Both the position numbers and the translations under genes were made by a program. DNA of 30,335 bases, taken from positions 1-30,335 of the forward strand of contig CAWCTB010000045.1 in the NCBI GenBank assembly GCA_963798275.1, given 5' to 3'. Each line of letters starts with the position of its first letter. Positions within the stretch are counted from its first letter, which is position 1. Origin of the DNA: CAWCTB01 sp963798275. GTDB taxonomy: Bacteria > Acidobacteriota > Terriglobia > Terriglobales > Acidobacteriaceae. Below the pieces are notes generated by a model. It was given only the letters and a program-made list of their open reading frames with translations, had not been told where the DNA came from and searched no databases. Shown here piece after piece: positions 8,963 to 18,863 of this stretch.

Positions 8963-9631
8963 GTGAGGCAGGTTATCCGCTGGTTAACGTTGGCTCTCAT
9001 CCTTGCCGCATTGGCGGCAGCCAGCTTCGCACAAACGGCGTCGCACAAGGCGCCGGCACATTCGCCTGTTCCGAGCAAAAAGTACTGCGAACCCGAGGGC
9101 GGTTTCTGCTTCCGGTATCCCGCGTCATGGCAGATTGTGGGGGAAGCCTATGTGAACGGCGTCATCGTCGCTCCCCAACAACCGCAGCCAGACCGAACGC
9201 TGTGGGACGAAATCACCGTGGCCCTGGTGGTCCTGCCGCCTGAATCCGGGAAGGACGCAACTAGCATCGATCAGGTCATCGAAACCGCGATGATCGGCCT
9301 GCGGGAGAGCGGCCGCAATCCCGAAACATTGCAACGACAAGAGCGGACGGTGGATGGCCAGCCGGCGCAGATGATCAAGGTCCGCTACCACGACAACGCC
9401 ACCAGCCGTGACTGGATTGAAGAACTGGTGTTCATCGCAGGGCCTGACCAGGAAATCTACTCGGTGGCGCTGAAGTCGGTTCCGGAGCACCTGAAGCCAT
9501 TGGAGCCGGTGCTGGCCGGCATTCTGCAGAGTTGGAAACTAGGCTCGACGGCGCCTCCGGGGACCGGAGCGGATACTGCGAACCCGAAGAGACCTGCGGT
9601 TCAGCCCGCCCCTTCCACCGTGCCCCACTGA
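8963..9631 (+). CDS. Secreted PsbP-like protein between panB and panC
   Basis: The 222-aa product has an N-terminal signal peptide (RWLTLALILAALAAASFAQTA). A folded region follows that begins YCEPEGGFCFRYPASWQIVG and ends near AGILQSWKL, a pattern typical of PsbP-like secreted domains (FxYPxxW...), then a Pro/Thr-rich tail. The function is unknown. The GTG at 8963, 4 bp after the panB stop, is the best start because it directly precedes the signal peptide; the longer open frame runs back into panB. Only 10 bp separate it from panC, so it is likely co-transcribed with the pantothenate genes. I see no reason for it to be part of that pathway. Confidence 0.75.
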   Translation: MRQVIRWLTLALILAALAAASFAQTASHKAPAHSPVPSKKYCEPEGGFCFRYPASWQIVGEAYVNGVIVAPQQPQPDRTLWDEITVALVVLPPESGKDATSIDQVIETAMIGLRESGRNPETLQRQERTVDGQPAQMIKVRYHDNATSRDWIEELVFIAGPDQEIYSVALKSVPEHLKPLEPVLAGILQSWKLGSTAPPGTGADTANPKRPAVQPAPSTVPH

Positions 9632-9641
9632 ACCGATTCCC

Positions 9642-10515
9642 ATGAGACGCATTGAGACCATCGCCGAAATGAAGGCATTTTGTCGCGAGATCACCCGGAG
9701 TGGACGCACGCTGGGACTCGTGCCCACGATGGGCGCTTTGCACGAAGGACACCTGTCCCTGACGCGGGCATCGAAATCGCGATGCGACGTAACCGCCGCA
9801 ACCATATTCGTCAACCCGTTGCAGTTTGGGCCGACGGAAGACCTGGAAAAATATCCGCGCGCGCTGGAGCGCGATACGAAATTGCTGGAGGAACTCGGAG
9901 TCGATGTGCTGTTTGCTCCGGCGGTGAGCGAAATGTATCCGGCGGGGGCAAAGACCTATGTGCTGGTCGAGGAACTCAGCAACCGGCTGGATGGCGGATC
10001 CCGCCCGGGACATTTCCGCGGGGTGACCACAGTCGTTCTCAAGCTCTTCGAGATCGTTCGGCCCGACTTCGCGTTCTTTGGCCAGAAAGACGCGGCGCAG
10101 GTCGCGGTGCTGCGGCGGATGGTTCGCGACCTCGACCTTGACGTCGCGTTGGAGGTCTGCCCGATCGTCCGGGAGAACGACGGCTTGGCGATGAGTTCGC
10201 GCAATGCCTATCTTGTCTCCGGAACAGAGACAGCAGGCGCTGGTGCTGCATCGCGCCCTGTTGCGCGTGGTGGAGGCGGCTGCTGCGGGAGAGAAGGATG
10301 CGACCAGGCTAATTGCGATCGGCAAAGGGATGATTGCGGAGGGGAAGGCGGCACGCCTCGACTATTTCGCGATAGTCGATCCCGACTCGCTGGAGCCGGT
10401 CCGTACAGTTGAGCGCGGAGCACTGGTTGCCGTGGCGGCTTACATCGGAACCACCCGCCTCATCGACAACGTGGTGCTTGGCGCGACCTCAGGCTCGAGC
10501 GGCCTTCTTCGCTAG
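9642..10515 (+). CDS. panC: Pantothenate synthetase (frameshifted)
   Basis: PanC joins pantoate and beta-alanine with ATP to form pantothenate. Motifs seen are VPTMGALHEGHLSL (HxGH nucleotide-binding signature), TIFVNPLQFGPTEDLEKYPR, SRPGHFRGVTTVV, FFGQKDAAQ and the KMSKS-like MSSRNAYL. The frame changes at about 10213-10214. Removing one T from the TT gives RNAYLSPEQRQQAL and a 290-aa protein, close to the family norm of about 280. The C-terminal part (LDYFAIVDPDSLEPV) is the usual dimer domain. It ends 115 bp from a convergent membrane glycosyltransferase, and that gap holds copy 2 of the two-hairpin repeat. Confidence 0.93.
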
Positions 10516-10547
10516 AAATCGGCTTGGACTAGTGACAGCTTTGACAG

Positions 10548-10610
10548 GGCACGGCTTCAGCCATGCCGTAAAAGGGCCGAAAACATTGGGCTTTAGCCCC
10601 TGAGGAGAAT
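10548..10610. repeat. Two-hairpin intergenic repeat, copy 2
   Basis: Hairpin I is GGCACGGC (10548-10555), TTCA loop, GCCATGCC (10560-10567), with one C-A mismatch. Hairpin II is GGGC (10588-10591), TTTA loop, GCCC (10596-10599). Loop sequences and order match copies 1 and 3, but the copy is more degraded and hairpin II is short. It lies between convergent panC and the GT-C gene. Confidence 0.65.
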
Positions 10611-10630
10611 CGATTTAGGAAGTCCCCTGA

Positions 10631-12045
10631 TCATGGGACTGGCTGTAGCTGCCGAGTCCAGCGCTTCCATCCGCTCATCCAGGCTGCCGCCAGAACCAGC
10701 ACTACGGGGTAGCACTCCAGGGTGTAGCGTGGCTCGGGATTTTCCATCGTCCCGAGAAATGCCGACCGCAACAGGACGAACAGCAGCATAAGCGCAAGGT
10801 ATCGGGGTCGCGGGCCGCGGATGAGGCCCATCACGGCAGCCAACACGAACAGCAGGTTGATCGCGCCCCAGATGGTTGCGAGCACGCAGTCTTGCGTGTC
10901 ATCGGCATATTCCCACCAGCGGGTATCCAGGGGCAGCATCTCGGTGCGCGGGCGCAGCCACATGTCGGCGATCCGCAGCGCCGGCAGCCAGACGTAGTAG
11001 CGCAGCGGATGCCGCCGGATGCGCTGGCTGGCCAACTGTTCGAAGCGGGCATTCAGTTCAGGTCCCACAAAGTGGGACTTGCTGTATTCATCGAAGATGG
11101 CCTGCGTCTGGGCGCATTCTTCGTCGGTATCGCAGGCGCGCGAGGGAAGCAGGCTCGGGTCGACCTCGGCCCCGGGAACCTGCCAGTAAACCTCCTCGGT
11201 GGAGGCGTAATCGACGATCCAGGTCCGCACCCACTTGTCGAAGCCGGTGGGCACGAATTCATCGGGATCGCTGGCATAGCGCGGAGCCAGCGGCTCGAAC
11301 TGTCCGAAGGTGCGCCAGTTGCGGATGGTCCACGGCACCAGCGGCGCGAGGGAGATCGCCAGGATCAGCGTCCCGGCCCAGAACAACGGCACGCGCTGCT
11401 GCGGTTGCCGCCACATGCGCCAAAGCAGGAACAACCCAATGGCGGCCAGCAGAATGCCGCCATCAGGGCGCAGAAGAATTCCGGCTGCCAGCGCCAGGCC
11501 GGTCGCCACCCAGGCTTTCCATGCGCTCCTTTCTTCGTCTAATGCCTGGAAGCCCGCGATTGCGCCGTCCAGCGCAGCGGCGGTGAAGAAGATGCTCAGC
11601 GTCTCGGCCAGAGGCGCGACCGTGTAGTTGGCGGTGAAGGGACAGAGCGCCGCCAAGCGCAAACGCGAAGCGGGCGGCGCGTGGCAGACAAGGTTCGCCG
11701 GGCGATATCGGCGATGAGAAAACATCCGGCAAGGTCAATGGCGATTTGCACTAGCAACACGGCGTGGTAGTGCTCGCGTCCAAACAGCACAAAGCAGGCG
11801 GCCAGGAAGGCCGGGTATCCCGGCAGACGAATCCAGGTCGGGAGCACGCCTTCGGCATGGGTCAGACCGTAGATGCCGTGGTCGAGCCAGTTCCTGGCAA
11901 TGTCGCCATAAATCAGCGAATCGCCGGTTACATGAGGGAATCTAAAGTAGAAGACCAACCGCAGTATCAGACCAGCAACCGCGAAAGCCAGGTAGTAGCG
12001 ACGGGACTCGTGCAGCATGTGCCAAAATGGCAACGGCTTCGTCAT
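10631..12045 (-). CDS. GT-C fold membrane glycosyltransferase, GT39/PMT-like (frameshifted)
   Basis: This is a multi-pass inner-membrane protein resembling the ArnT/dolichyl-phosphate-mannose transferase group, which move a sugar from a polyprenyl phosphate donor to an acceptor outside the membrane. The acidic first loop (GDSLIYGDIARNWLDHG) follows the first membrane helix, as expected for the catalytic Asp. LPGYPAFLAACFVLFG, the LAPLVPWTIRNWRTFG junction and several hydrophobic helices support the family. The frame breaks at about 11655-11680 and, unlike most others here, fits one missing base; restoring it gives about 471 aa. The ATG at 12045 is chosen, with a GTG at 12075 as alternative. 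It diverges from the GH18-CE4-GT2 gene, so both could serve surface glycan synthesis, but this is inference. Confidence 0.78.
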
Positions 12046-12180
12046 GTCCTGCGATTTGACCTGCTGCGCGGGCACGTCGCGAATATAGCATTGAGTTGCC
12101 GAACGCTGCCGTCGGGCTCAATACCGGAGCTGAGTTGCCCTGCGTCCGGCGCACAATTACGATGATCTCGTTCTCTTTCG

Positions 12181-15100
12181 ATGCCTAGTTCAAAGCCAGT
12201 TTTTTACGATCCCGACCGCAAACGGTGGCGGCGGCTGCGCCTCCTTCTTGATAGCAGCGTTATTGTCGTTACTCTGCTGGTCATCTTTTTCGTTCTGACC
12301 GTCATGCGGGGTTCCTCGGTGCCGGGTGTGGCGCTGCCCGAGGTGAAGAAGCCTTACCACGCCCTCAAGGACAATCAGAAGCGCAAACCGGTTCGCCGCG
12401 CCAACACCCACCGCAAGACCAAGCAGCCCGCCTCGCAGGTGGTGCTGAATGCTGACGAAGGTATTCGGGGAGCGTTCTATGTGCAATGGGATGCGGCCAG
12501 TTTTGCGTCCTTGAAGGAGTATTACCCGCAGATCGATTTGCTGTTCCCGGAATGGCTGCATGTTCTGACGACCGACGGCCGTCTGCAGGCGGTGACCGAA
12601 GAGAACAAGCGGTTTGACCTGATGGACGACAAGGGCAAGCCGCGTCCGGTGGACGACCGGGTGATGCCGTTCCTCAAGGGCGAAAAAGCGCAGATGGAAG
12701 TTCTGCCCCTGGTGAACAATTTTGACCCGATCAGCAACCAGTGGGACCCGGCGGTTACGGCGAAGTTCATGGCCGATCCGGAGGCCCGCCAGCGCTTTCG
12801 CAACGAGCTGATGACTTTTCTCGGTACCGATCAGTACAAGGGGATCACGCTCGACATCGAAGCCTTCCCGCAAAGTTCGCGAGCCGACTATCTCACCCTG
12901 GTGCGTGACCTGTACAACGACCTGCATGTCCGGGGCATGAAGCTGTATATCGCGGTCCCGGTCAACGACAGGGAATTCGAATACAGCCGCCGTAGCCCAG
13001 GTATCGGATGGCCTGATCCTGATGAACTATGACCAGCACTATCCGGGCGGCGACGCCGGCCCGATCGCCGGGCAGGACTGGTTCCTCAAGAACCTGCAGG
13101 ACGCGCTGAAGGTCATACCGCGGGACAAGATCATCGCCGCCGTGGGCAACTACGGCTACGACTGGGCGATGAAGAAAGGCCAGAAGAAAGGAACGCCGCC
13201 GGACGACGTGCACAACGTTTCGGTGCAGGAGGCGTGGCTGGCGGCCGAAGATGCCGAGTCAGACGTGGACTTCGACGGCGACGCGCTGAATCCGCACTTT
13301 GCGTATTCCGACGAGAACAACATCCGCCACGATGTCTGGTATCTCGATGGAGCGACCGCGCTCAACGAGATGCGGGCGGCGCGCACACTGGGCATCAATA
13401 CCTTTGCCCTCTGGAGGCTGGGCTCGGAAGACCGGTCGCTGTGGGCGGTGTGGGACCAGCCGGGCGATCCCAGCGCTCCCAGCAAGCTCACTACGGTGCC
13501 TCCGGGGCAGGACGTCGACATCGAGGGCCAGGGCGAAATTCTGCGCATTGACACCCGTCCGGCGGCGGGAGAGAGAGAAGTCACGGTCGATCCTGCCACC
13601 AAGCTGATCACCGACGAGACCTTCAAGACGATGCCCTCGCCGTACAAAGTAGACATGTACGGCAGCTCGCCCAACAAGATCGCCATCACCTTTGACGACG
13701 GGCCCGACCCGCAGTGGACGCCCAAGATTCTCGACGTCCTGAAAGAGAAAGGCGTCAACGCGACCTTCTTCCTGATCGGCATCGAAGCCGAAAAGTTTCC
13801 CGGCCATTACCAAGAGGATCTACAACGAAGGCAACGAAATCGGGAACCACACCTTCACCCATCCCGACATCAGCAACATCTCGAAGCGCTACTTCGAGGT
13901 GGAGCTGAACCTGACGGAGCGCTTCTTCGAGGGCAAGATCGGGGCCAAGCCGGTGCTGTTCCGGCCGCCCTACTCCATTGACCAGGAGCCCGATACCGCT
14001 GACCAGGTGCGTCCGCTGGAGTTGTCGCAGGACATGGGCTTCATCACGGTTGGGGACAAGATCGATCCCAACGATTGGCGCGACAATCCGCGGCGTACGG
14101 CCAGCGAGATCGTCGCCGACGTGATGGCGAACCTTCCGCCCTGCGCACCCAGCAACCTGAAATGCGGCAACATTCTGCTGCTGCATGACGGGGGCGGCAA
14201 TCGCGCCGAGACCGTGAAGGCGCTGCCCCAGATCATTGACGGCCTGCGCCAGCGCGGGTACGAAATCGTGCCCGTTTCCGAATTGTTGGGTAAGACACGC
14301 GCCGAGGTCATGCCGCCCATTACCAACAACGAGCGCTGGGCGGCGTGGGTCGATAGCCTGAGCTTCTCCGCCTTCGCCTGGGTAGGCTCGTTCATCATCT
14401 TCGTATTCTTTGTGGGTGACGTACTGATGAGCGCGCGGCTGGTGCTGATTGGAACGCTGGCCACCTATGACCGCTTCCACCGGAGGCACGCGCAGTTCGA
14501 TCCGGAGTATCAGCCGGCGGTCGCAGTTCTCATACCGGCCTATAACGAAGAGAAAGTGATTGAACGCACCGTGCGTTCCGTGCTGCACTCGGATTATCCC
14601 AAGCTACGCGCCATCGTCATCGACGACGGCTCGAATGACGCAACGCTGGACGTGTGTCGCGAAGCTTTTCGGAGAGAAATTGCCGAAGGCCGGGTCACCG
14701 TGCTTACCAAGCCGAATTCGGGAAAGGCCGATGCCCTGAATTTCGCCCTGGAGCACGTAACCGAGGAAATCTTCGTGGGCATCGATGCCGATACCCTGGT
14801 CGCTCATGACGCTATTTCGAAGCTGGTGCCGCACTTTAGCGATCCGCAGGTGGCGGCGATGGCGGGCAATGCCAAGGTGGGCAATCGCGTCAATCTTTGG
14901 ACCCGCTGGCAGGCGCTGGAATACATCACCAGCCAGAACTTCGAGCGGCGTGCGCTCAACACTCTGAATGCGGTTAGCGTCGTGCCGGGCGCGATTGGGG
15001 CCTGGCGTACGGCTGACGTAAAGGCTGCGGGAGGATATCAGCACGATACCGTTGCCGAAGACGCCGATCTCACCATGGCGCTGTTACAGGCCGGCCATCA

Positions 15101-15674
15101 CGTCAATTACGAAGATCGGGCGCTGGCTTATACAGAAGCTCCGACCACAGCCAACGGCCTTATGCGGCAGCGCTTCCGCTGGTCGTTCGGCATCATGCAG
15201 GCGGTGTGGAAGCACAAGGCGGCGGTGCGCCAGAAAGGCGCGCTGGGATGGGTGGCTCTGCCCAACATGCTCATCTTCCAGATTCTGTTGCCGCTGGTGT
15301 CGCCCTTTATCGATGTGATGTTCGTGGTTGGCACCATCACCTATTTCGTCAACAAGTACTTCCATCCCGAGTCGGCGAACCCGGCGAGCTTCCATCGCCT
15401 GGTGGTCTACTTCGCGCTGTTCATGATCATCGACTTCATCGCCTCGGCGATCGCCTTTGCCCTGGAGCGCCAGCAGCCCGGCCACAAACGTGACTTCCTG
15501 CTGCTGGGACACGTCTGGCTGCAGCGCTTCGCCTATCGCCAGTTGTTCTCGCTGGTGCTGTTCAAGACTCTGATGCGCGCCATCCAGGGCGGCCGATTCG
15601 CCTGGGACAAGCTGGAGCGAACCGCCACGGTGAGGCAGCCAGTGACGGTCACGCGCGAACGCGAGGCGCAGTAA
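12181..15674 (+). CDS. GH18-CE4-GT2 trifunctional polysaccharide protein (two frameshifts)
   Basis: Once two single extra bases are removed (CC at 12990-12991 and CC at 13810-13811) this is one frame of 1163 aa. A membrane helix (about 20-42) comes first. A GH18-like domain (about 95-410) follows, with D225-x-E227 in GITLDIEAF and M281-N-Y283-D284. A CE4 polysaccharide deacetylase comes next: D505/D506 (TFDDGP), H556 and H560 (NHTFTHP), R594 (RPPY), D631-W632 and H668-D669. More membrane helices (about 720-765) lead to a processive GT2: D814/D815, D868-x-D870, D960 and Q996-RFR-W1000, then C-terminal helices. Topology puts GT2 in the cytoplasm and the other two domains outside. Likely role: synthesis, export and partial deacetylation of a beta-linked HexNAc polymer (chitin- or PNAG-like); the polymer is not shown. 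Separate genes are unlikely because the frames overlap and the span fits one protein. Confidence 0.85.
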
Positions 15675-15724
15675 CCGCCAGGCTCCGCACAGTTCCATTC
15701 GCCTGTTGGTAGACTAATGAGGCC

Positions 15725-17385
15725 ATGTCCCGCGCCAAATTAGCTGTTTTGCTTGCGCGCTGCTGCTCGCAGCGGTCGCGGCCTTCGGCTCCGCTTATCA
15801 GGCCTCCCCCAAGCTGGTGGTTATCCTGGTCATCGACCAGTTTCGCGGCGACTACATCGAGCGCTACCACAACGAATTCGGCGCCAACGGATTTCGCGCC
15901 TTCACCGAACATGGGGCGTACTTCCCTGCCTGCTACTACCAGTATGCCAACACGCGCACCGCGCCTGGACATGCCACCATTGGAACCGGCGCCTACAGCC
16001 CGGGTCACGGCATTTTCGCCAACGAGTGGTGGGATCCCGCCCGCAACGAGGTGGTCAGCAGCGTCGACGACGCCGCGACCAAGATTATTGGCAGCGAAGT
16101 GGAGGCGATAGGCGCATCGCCGCACAACCTGCTGGCCGACACGCTCGGCGACGAACTGCGTCTTGCCACCCAGGGACGCTCGCGGGTCTATGGCATTGCG
16201 CTCAAGGACCGGGCCGCCATCCTGCCCACGGGATTCAGCGCCAATGCGGCGTTCTGGATCGACCGCTCCAGCGGCGCATGGCTGACGTCCACGTACTACA
16301 TGAACGAGGCTCCGCACTGGCTGACCAACTTCAATAGCCAGAAACATGCTGACAAATATCTAAACCTGGAGTGGAAGGACAACGACGGCGAGTTGATGGG
16401 ATCGACGGCTCCACGCGAGGACGCCAAGGGCAAGCCGGTCGGCTACTATCGAGCTGGTCGGCAGCACTCCCTTCGCCAACGACTACGAATTTGAGTTTGC
16501 CCGCGAGCTGATTCAGCAGGAGAGGCTCGGCCAGGGCACGGTGACCGATCTGCTGGTGGTGAGCCTTTCGGCCAACGACATCCTGGGCCATCAGGTTGGG
16601 CCTGACGCGCCGCAAATGCATGCCATGGCCCTGGCGCTGGACCGCCAGATCGCCGATTTTCTGTCCTTTCTCAATCAGCAGTATGGCGCAGGGCAGGTGT
16701 GGGTCGCGCTCACCGCCGATCACGGGATGGCGCCTCTCGGTGCCGACAGCAAGAACCTGCATATACCCGCACAGCTACCGTCCGATGCGCAAGTGCGCGA
16801 GGAGTTGAACAAATGGCTCAGTGCGCATCTCGGCAAGAGTGGCGATTACATTCGCGACGTGTCGTACCCCATCGTCTTCCTCAACAATAAGGCGTTCCCG
16901 GGCGACCAGCCTGAAGGCGACGCGGAAGTCGCCGTCGCCGAGGCCATGAAGGCTTCCGGCTTTCGCGCCGCGTTTACCAAGGATCAGATGAGCAGCGGAG
17001 ACCTTCCGCCCACGCCGTTGGGACGCCTGTATGTCAACAGCTACTCGCCGTACGGCGGGTGGTGGGTGATGGGCGTGCCCGTTCCCTTTCAGCTATGCCC
17101 CTGCCGGAAAAGCCATTGCAGACCACGGCGCGCCCTACAGCTATGACCAGCACGTGCCGCTGGCTTTCTATGGAGCGGCGTTCAAAGCCGGCGTTTACCG
17201 CGATCGAGGTTGAGCCCATCGATCTTGCGCCCACGCTCGCCGTCATGCTGGGCATCAATAAACCCACCAGCGCCAGCGGACGGGTACTTACCGAGGCCAT
17301 TACACTGCGAGGCCGCGCCGAAGAGGCGGCGGTTCCGCCCAGGCCGGTAGCCCGGCCACGCCCGCCAGAGGAGAAGCGGAAGTGA
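15725..17385 (+). CDS. PafA-like alkaline phosphatase superfamily enzyme (four frameshifts)
   Basis: This is a predicted secreted, metal-dependent phosphatase. After repair the signal peptide reads MSRAKLAVLLA followed by ALLLAAVAAFGSA. The nucleophile region is NTRTAPGHATIGTG, the GIALKDRAAIL segment supplies a Lys and Arg like those of phosphate monoesterase PafA, and TADHGMAPL, DQHVPLAFYG and EPIDLAPTLA complete the metal site. Frame breaks are near 15751-15760 (one missing base), 16450, 17093 and 17207 (one extra base each). The net +2 explains the 1661-nt span and gives 552 aa, a typical PafA size. The KxR motif argues for monoesterase rather than diesterase activity. Its TGA overlaps the pyrD GTG start. 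Confidence 0.85.
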
Positions 17386-18320
17386 CGCCCATCGCCAGGC
17401 CTGCCATCGACATGGCGGTGACGGTCGCAGGCATTGCCTTGAAGAATCCGATCCTCGCCGCCAGCGGAACCTTTGGCTATGGCATCGAGTTCGAGGACAT
17501 TGTCACTCTCGAACGCCTCGGCGGCTTCGTCATGAAGGGCCTCTCGCGCGAGCCCATGCCGGGCAATCCTCCTCCGCGCCTCTTTGAAACCGCGGCCGGC
17601 ATGCTCAATGCCATCGGCCTGCAGAATATCGGCGCGCGCGCGTTTCTGGAAGAGAAGCTGCCGCTGCTGCGCAAGATCAAGAACATCGTCTTCTTCTGCA
17701 ACATCTTCGGCCACTCGCAGGACGAGTACGAAGACGTAGTCCGCATGCTGAATGAGGGCGAAGGCATCGCCGCCTACGAGCTCAATGTCTCGTGCCCGAA
17801 TACAAAATGCGGAGGCATCACCTTCGGCAGCGATCCCCGCATGCTGTTCGAGGTGGTGAGCGCGGTCAAGAAGATCGCAGCCCGCCCGCTGATCGTGAAG
17901 CTCTCGCCCAACGTAACCAGCATTCCGGAGGTCGCGCGGGCCGCTGAAGACGCCGGCGCCGACGCGCTCTCGCTGGTGAACACCTTCGTCGGCATGGCGA
18001 TCGATGCCGAGACGCGCCGGCCACGAATTTCCAACGTGACCGCCGGGCTCTCCGGCCCTGCCATCAAGCCGATCGCCCTGCGCATGGTCTGGGAGGCGGC
18101 GAAGACGGTCAAGATTCCCGTCATCGGCATCGGCGGCATCAGCACCGCCGAAGACGTGATTGAGTTCCTCCTGGCCGGCGCCAGTGCGATCGAGGTAGGA
18201 ACGATCAACTTCTGGGATCCCTGTGCCTGCGAGACCATGGTCGACGCGCTGGAAAAATGGTGTCTCGAGCATCGCGTCGACAAGATCAGCGACCTGACCG
18301 GCGGCTTGCAGCTTTCCTGA
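17382..18320 (+). CDS. pyrD: Dihydroorotate dehydrogenase, class 1B catalytic subunit
   Basis: PyrD oxidises dihydroorotate to orotate in pyrimidine synthesis using FMN. The frame is intact (312 aa). Family blocks are LKNPILAASGTFGYG, the active-site loop ELNVSCPNTKCGG with C138 (Cys rather than Ser marks class 1), IVKLSPNVTSI, SLVNTF, GLSGPAIKPIALRMV and IPVIGIGGISTAEDV. Class 1B enzymes normally pair with PyrK, which passes electrons to NAD; no pyrK is in the window. The GTG at 17382 overlaps the phosphatase stop (GTGA) and follows AGAGGAG (17367-17373) by eight bases. The ATG at 17412 is a shorter alternative start. Confidence 0.93.
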   Translation: MTPIARPAIDMAVTVAGIALKNPILAASGTFGYGIEFEDIVTLERLGGFVMKGLSREPMPGNPPPRLFETAAGMLNAIGLQNIGARAFLEEKLPLLRKIKNIVFFCNIFGHSQDEYEDVVRMLNEGEGIAAYELNVSCPNTKCGGITFGSDPRMLFEVVSAVKKIAARPLIVKLSPNVTSIPEVARAAEDAGADALSLVNTFVGMAIDAETRRPRISNVTAGLSGPAIKPIALRMVWEAAKTVKIPVIGIGGISTAEDVIEFLLAGASAIEVGTINFWDPCACETMVDALEKWCLEHRVDKISDLTGGLQLS

Positions 18321-18354
18321 CTGGCGACCGGCGAGATGGGCCGGAACGTCCTGC

Positions 18355-18702
18355 CTAGCGAAACTTTTCAAAGCTGGTTTCCAGGTCGGGATCGGTGACC
18401 AGGATGGTATCGGTGTGCGTGATCGACAACAGGTGACGAACCCGATCGTTGGCTCCGCAGACGCGTAGCTGGCCGCCATTTTGCTCGAGCCGGGCGGCTA
18501 TATGCATAATGACGCCTAGCCCTGCGCTGTCCACGATTTCGGTATGGGTCAGGTCGAGCACCAGCTTGCGGGCTCCTTCGGCGATCAAGGAGTTGCTGAG
18601 GGCCTCGGTTTCGCTGAGCCGGTTGCCCAGCGTGAATCGTCCCGAGCACGCCAGCACGGTTATGTCAGGTTCGAGTCGAAAGACTTCCGTTTCGAGCATC
18701 AT
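18355..18702 (-). CDS. STAS-domain anti-sigma factor antagonist
   Basis: This 115-aa single STAS domain is of the SpoIIAA/RsbV type, which binds an anti-sigma kinase and is switched by phosphorylation of a serine. The core LVLDLTHTEIVDSAGLGVI is present, with S59 in DSAGLG as the predicted phospho-site. No partner kinase (HATPase), PP2C phosphatase or sigma factor is nearby, so its partner is unknown. The start could be either of two tandem ATGs at 18702 and 18699. It converges with pyrD across only 34 bp and diverges from the P450. Confidence 0.88.
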   Translation of the reverse strand: MMLETEVFRLEPDITVLACSGRFTLGNRLSETEALSNSLIAEGARKLVLDLTHTEIVDSAGLGVIMHIAARLEQNGGQLRVCGANDRVRHLLSITHTDTILVTDPDLETSFEKFR

Positions 18703-18863
18703 AAGTAGTCAGTAACTCCTGGAACTGTTCTGGCCTGAAGACGCATGGCACGCGGGGAACCTTACCTTAGCACGGTTCCAGGCAATAAAGGGAGCAGATG
18801 GGATAGCCGGCGCGGCCTTCCGGCCCTGCTGATAGCATCTTGGTTTGCTTTGAAGCGCTGATA

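Noticed and set aside
9432..10325. 297-aa minus-strand frame
   Set aside because: It lies opposite panC and the end of the PsbP-like gene, with shadow composition.
13755..14588. 277-aa minus-strand frame
   Set aside because: It is antisense to the CE4 domain of the fusion protein, with no recognisable domain or ribosome binding site.
12181..15674. Three separate genes for GH18, CE4 and GT2
   Set aside because: The frames overlap, the breaks fall inside conserved domains, no ribosome binding sites sit at the breaks, and the length fits one protein with two extra bases.
17034..18479. 481-aa open frame on the minus strand
   Set aside because: It is antisense to pyrD and the phosphatase end, and low-complexity His/Arg/Asp-rich composition shows a shadow frame.
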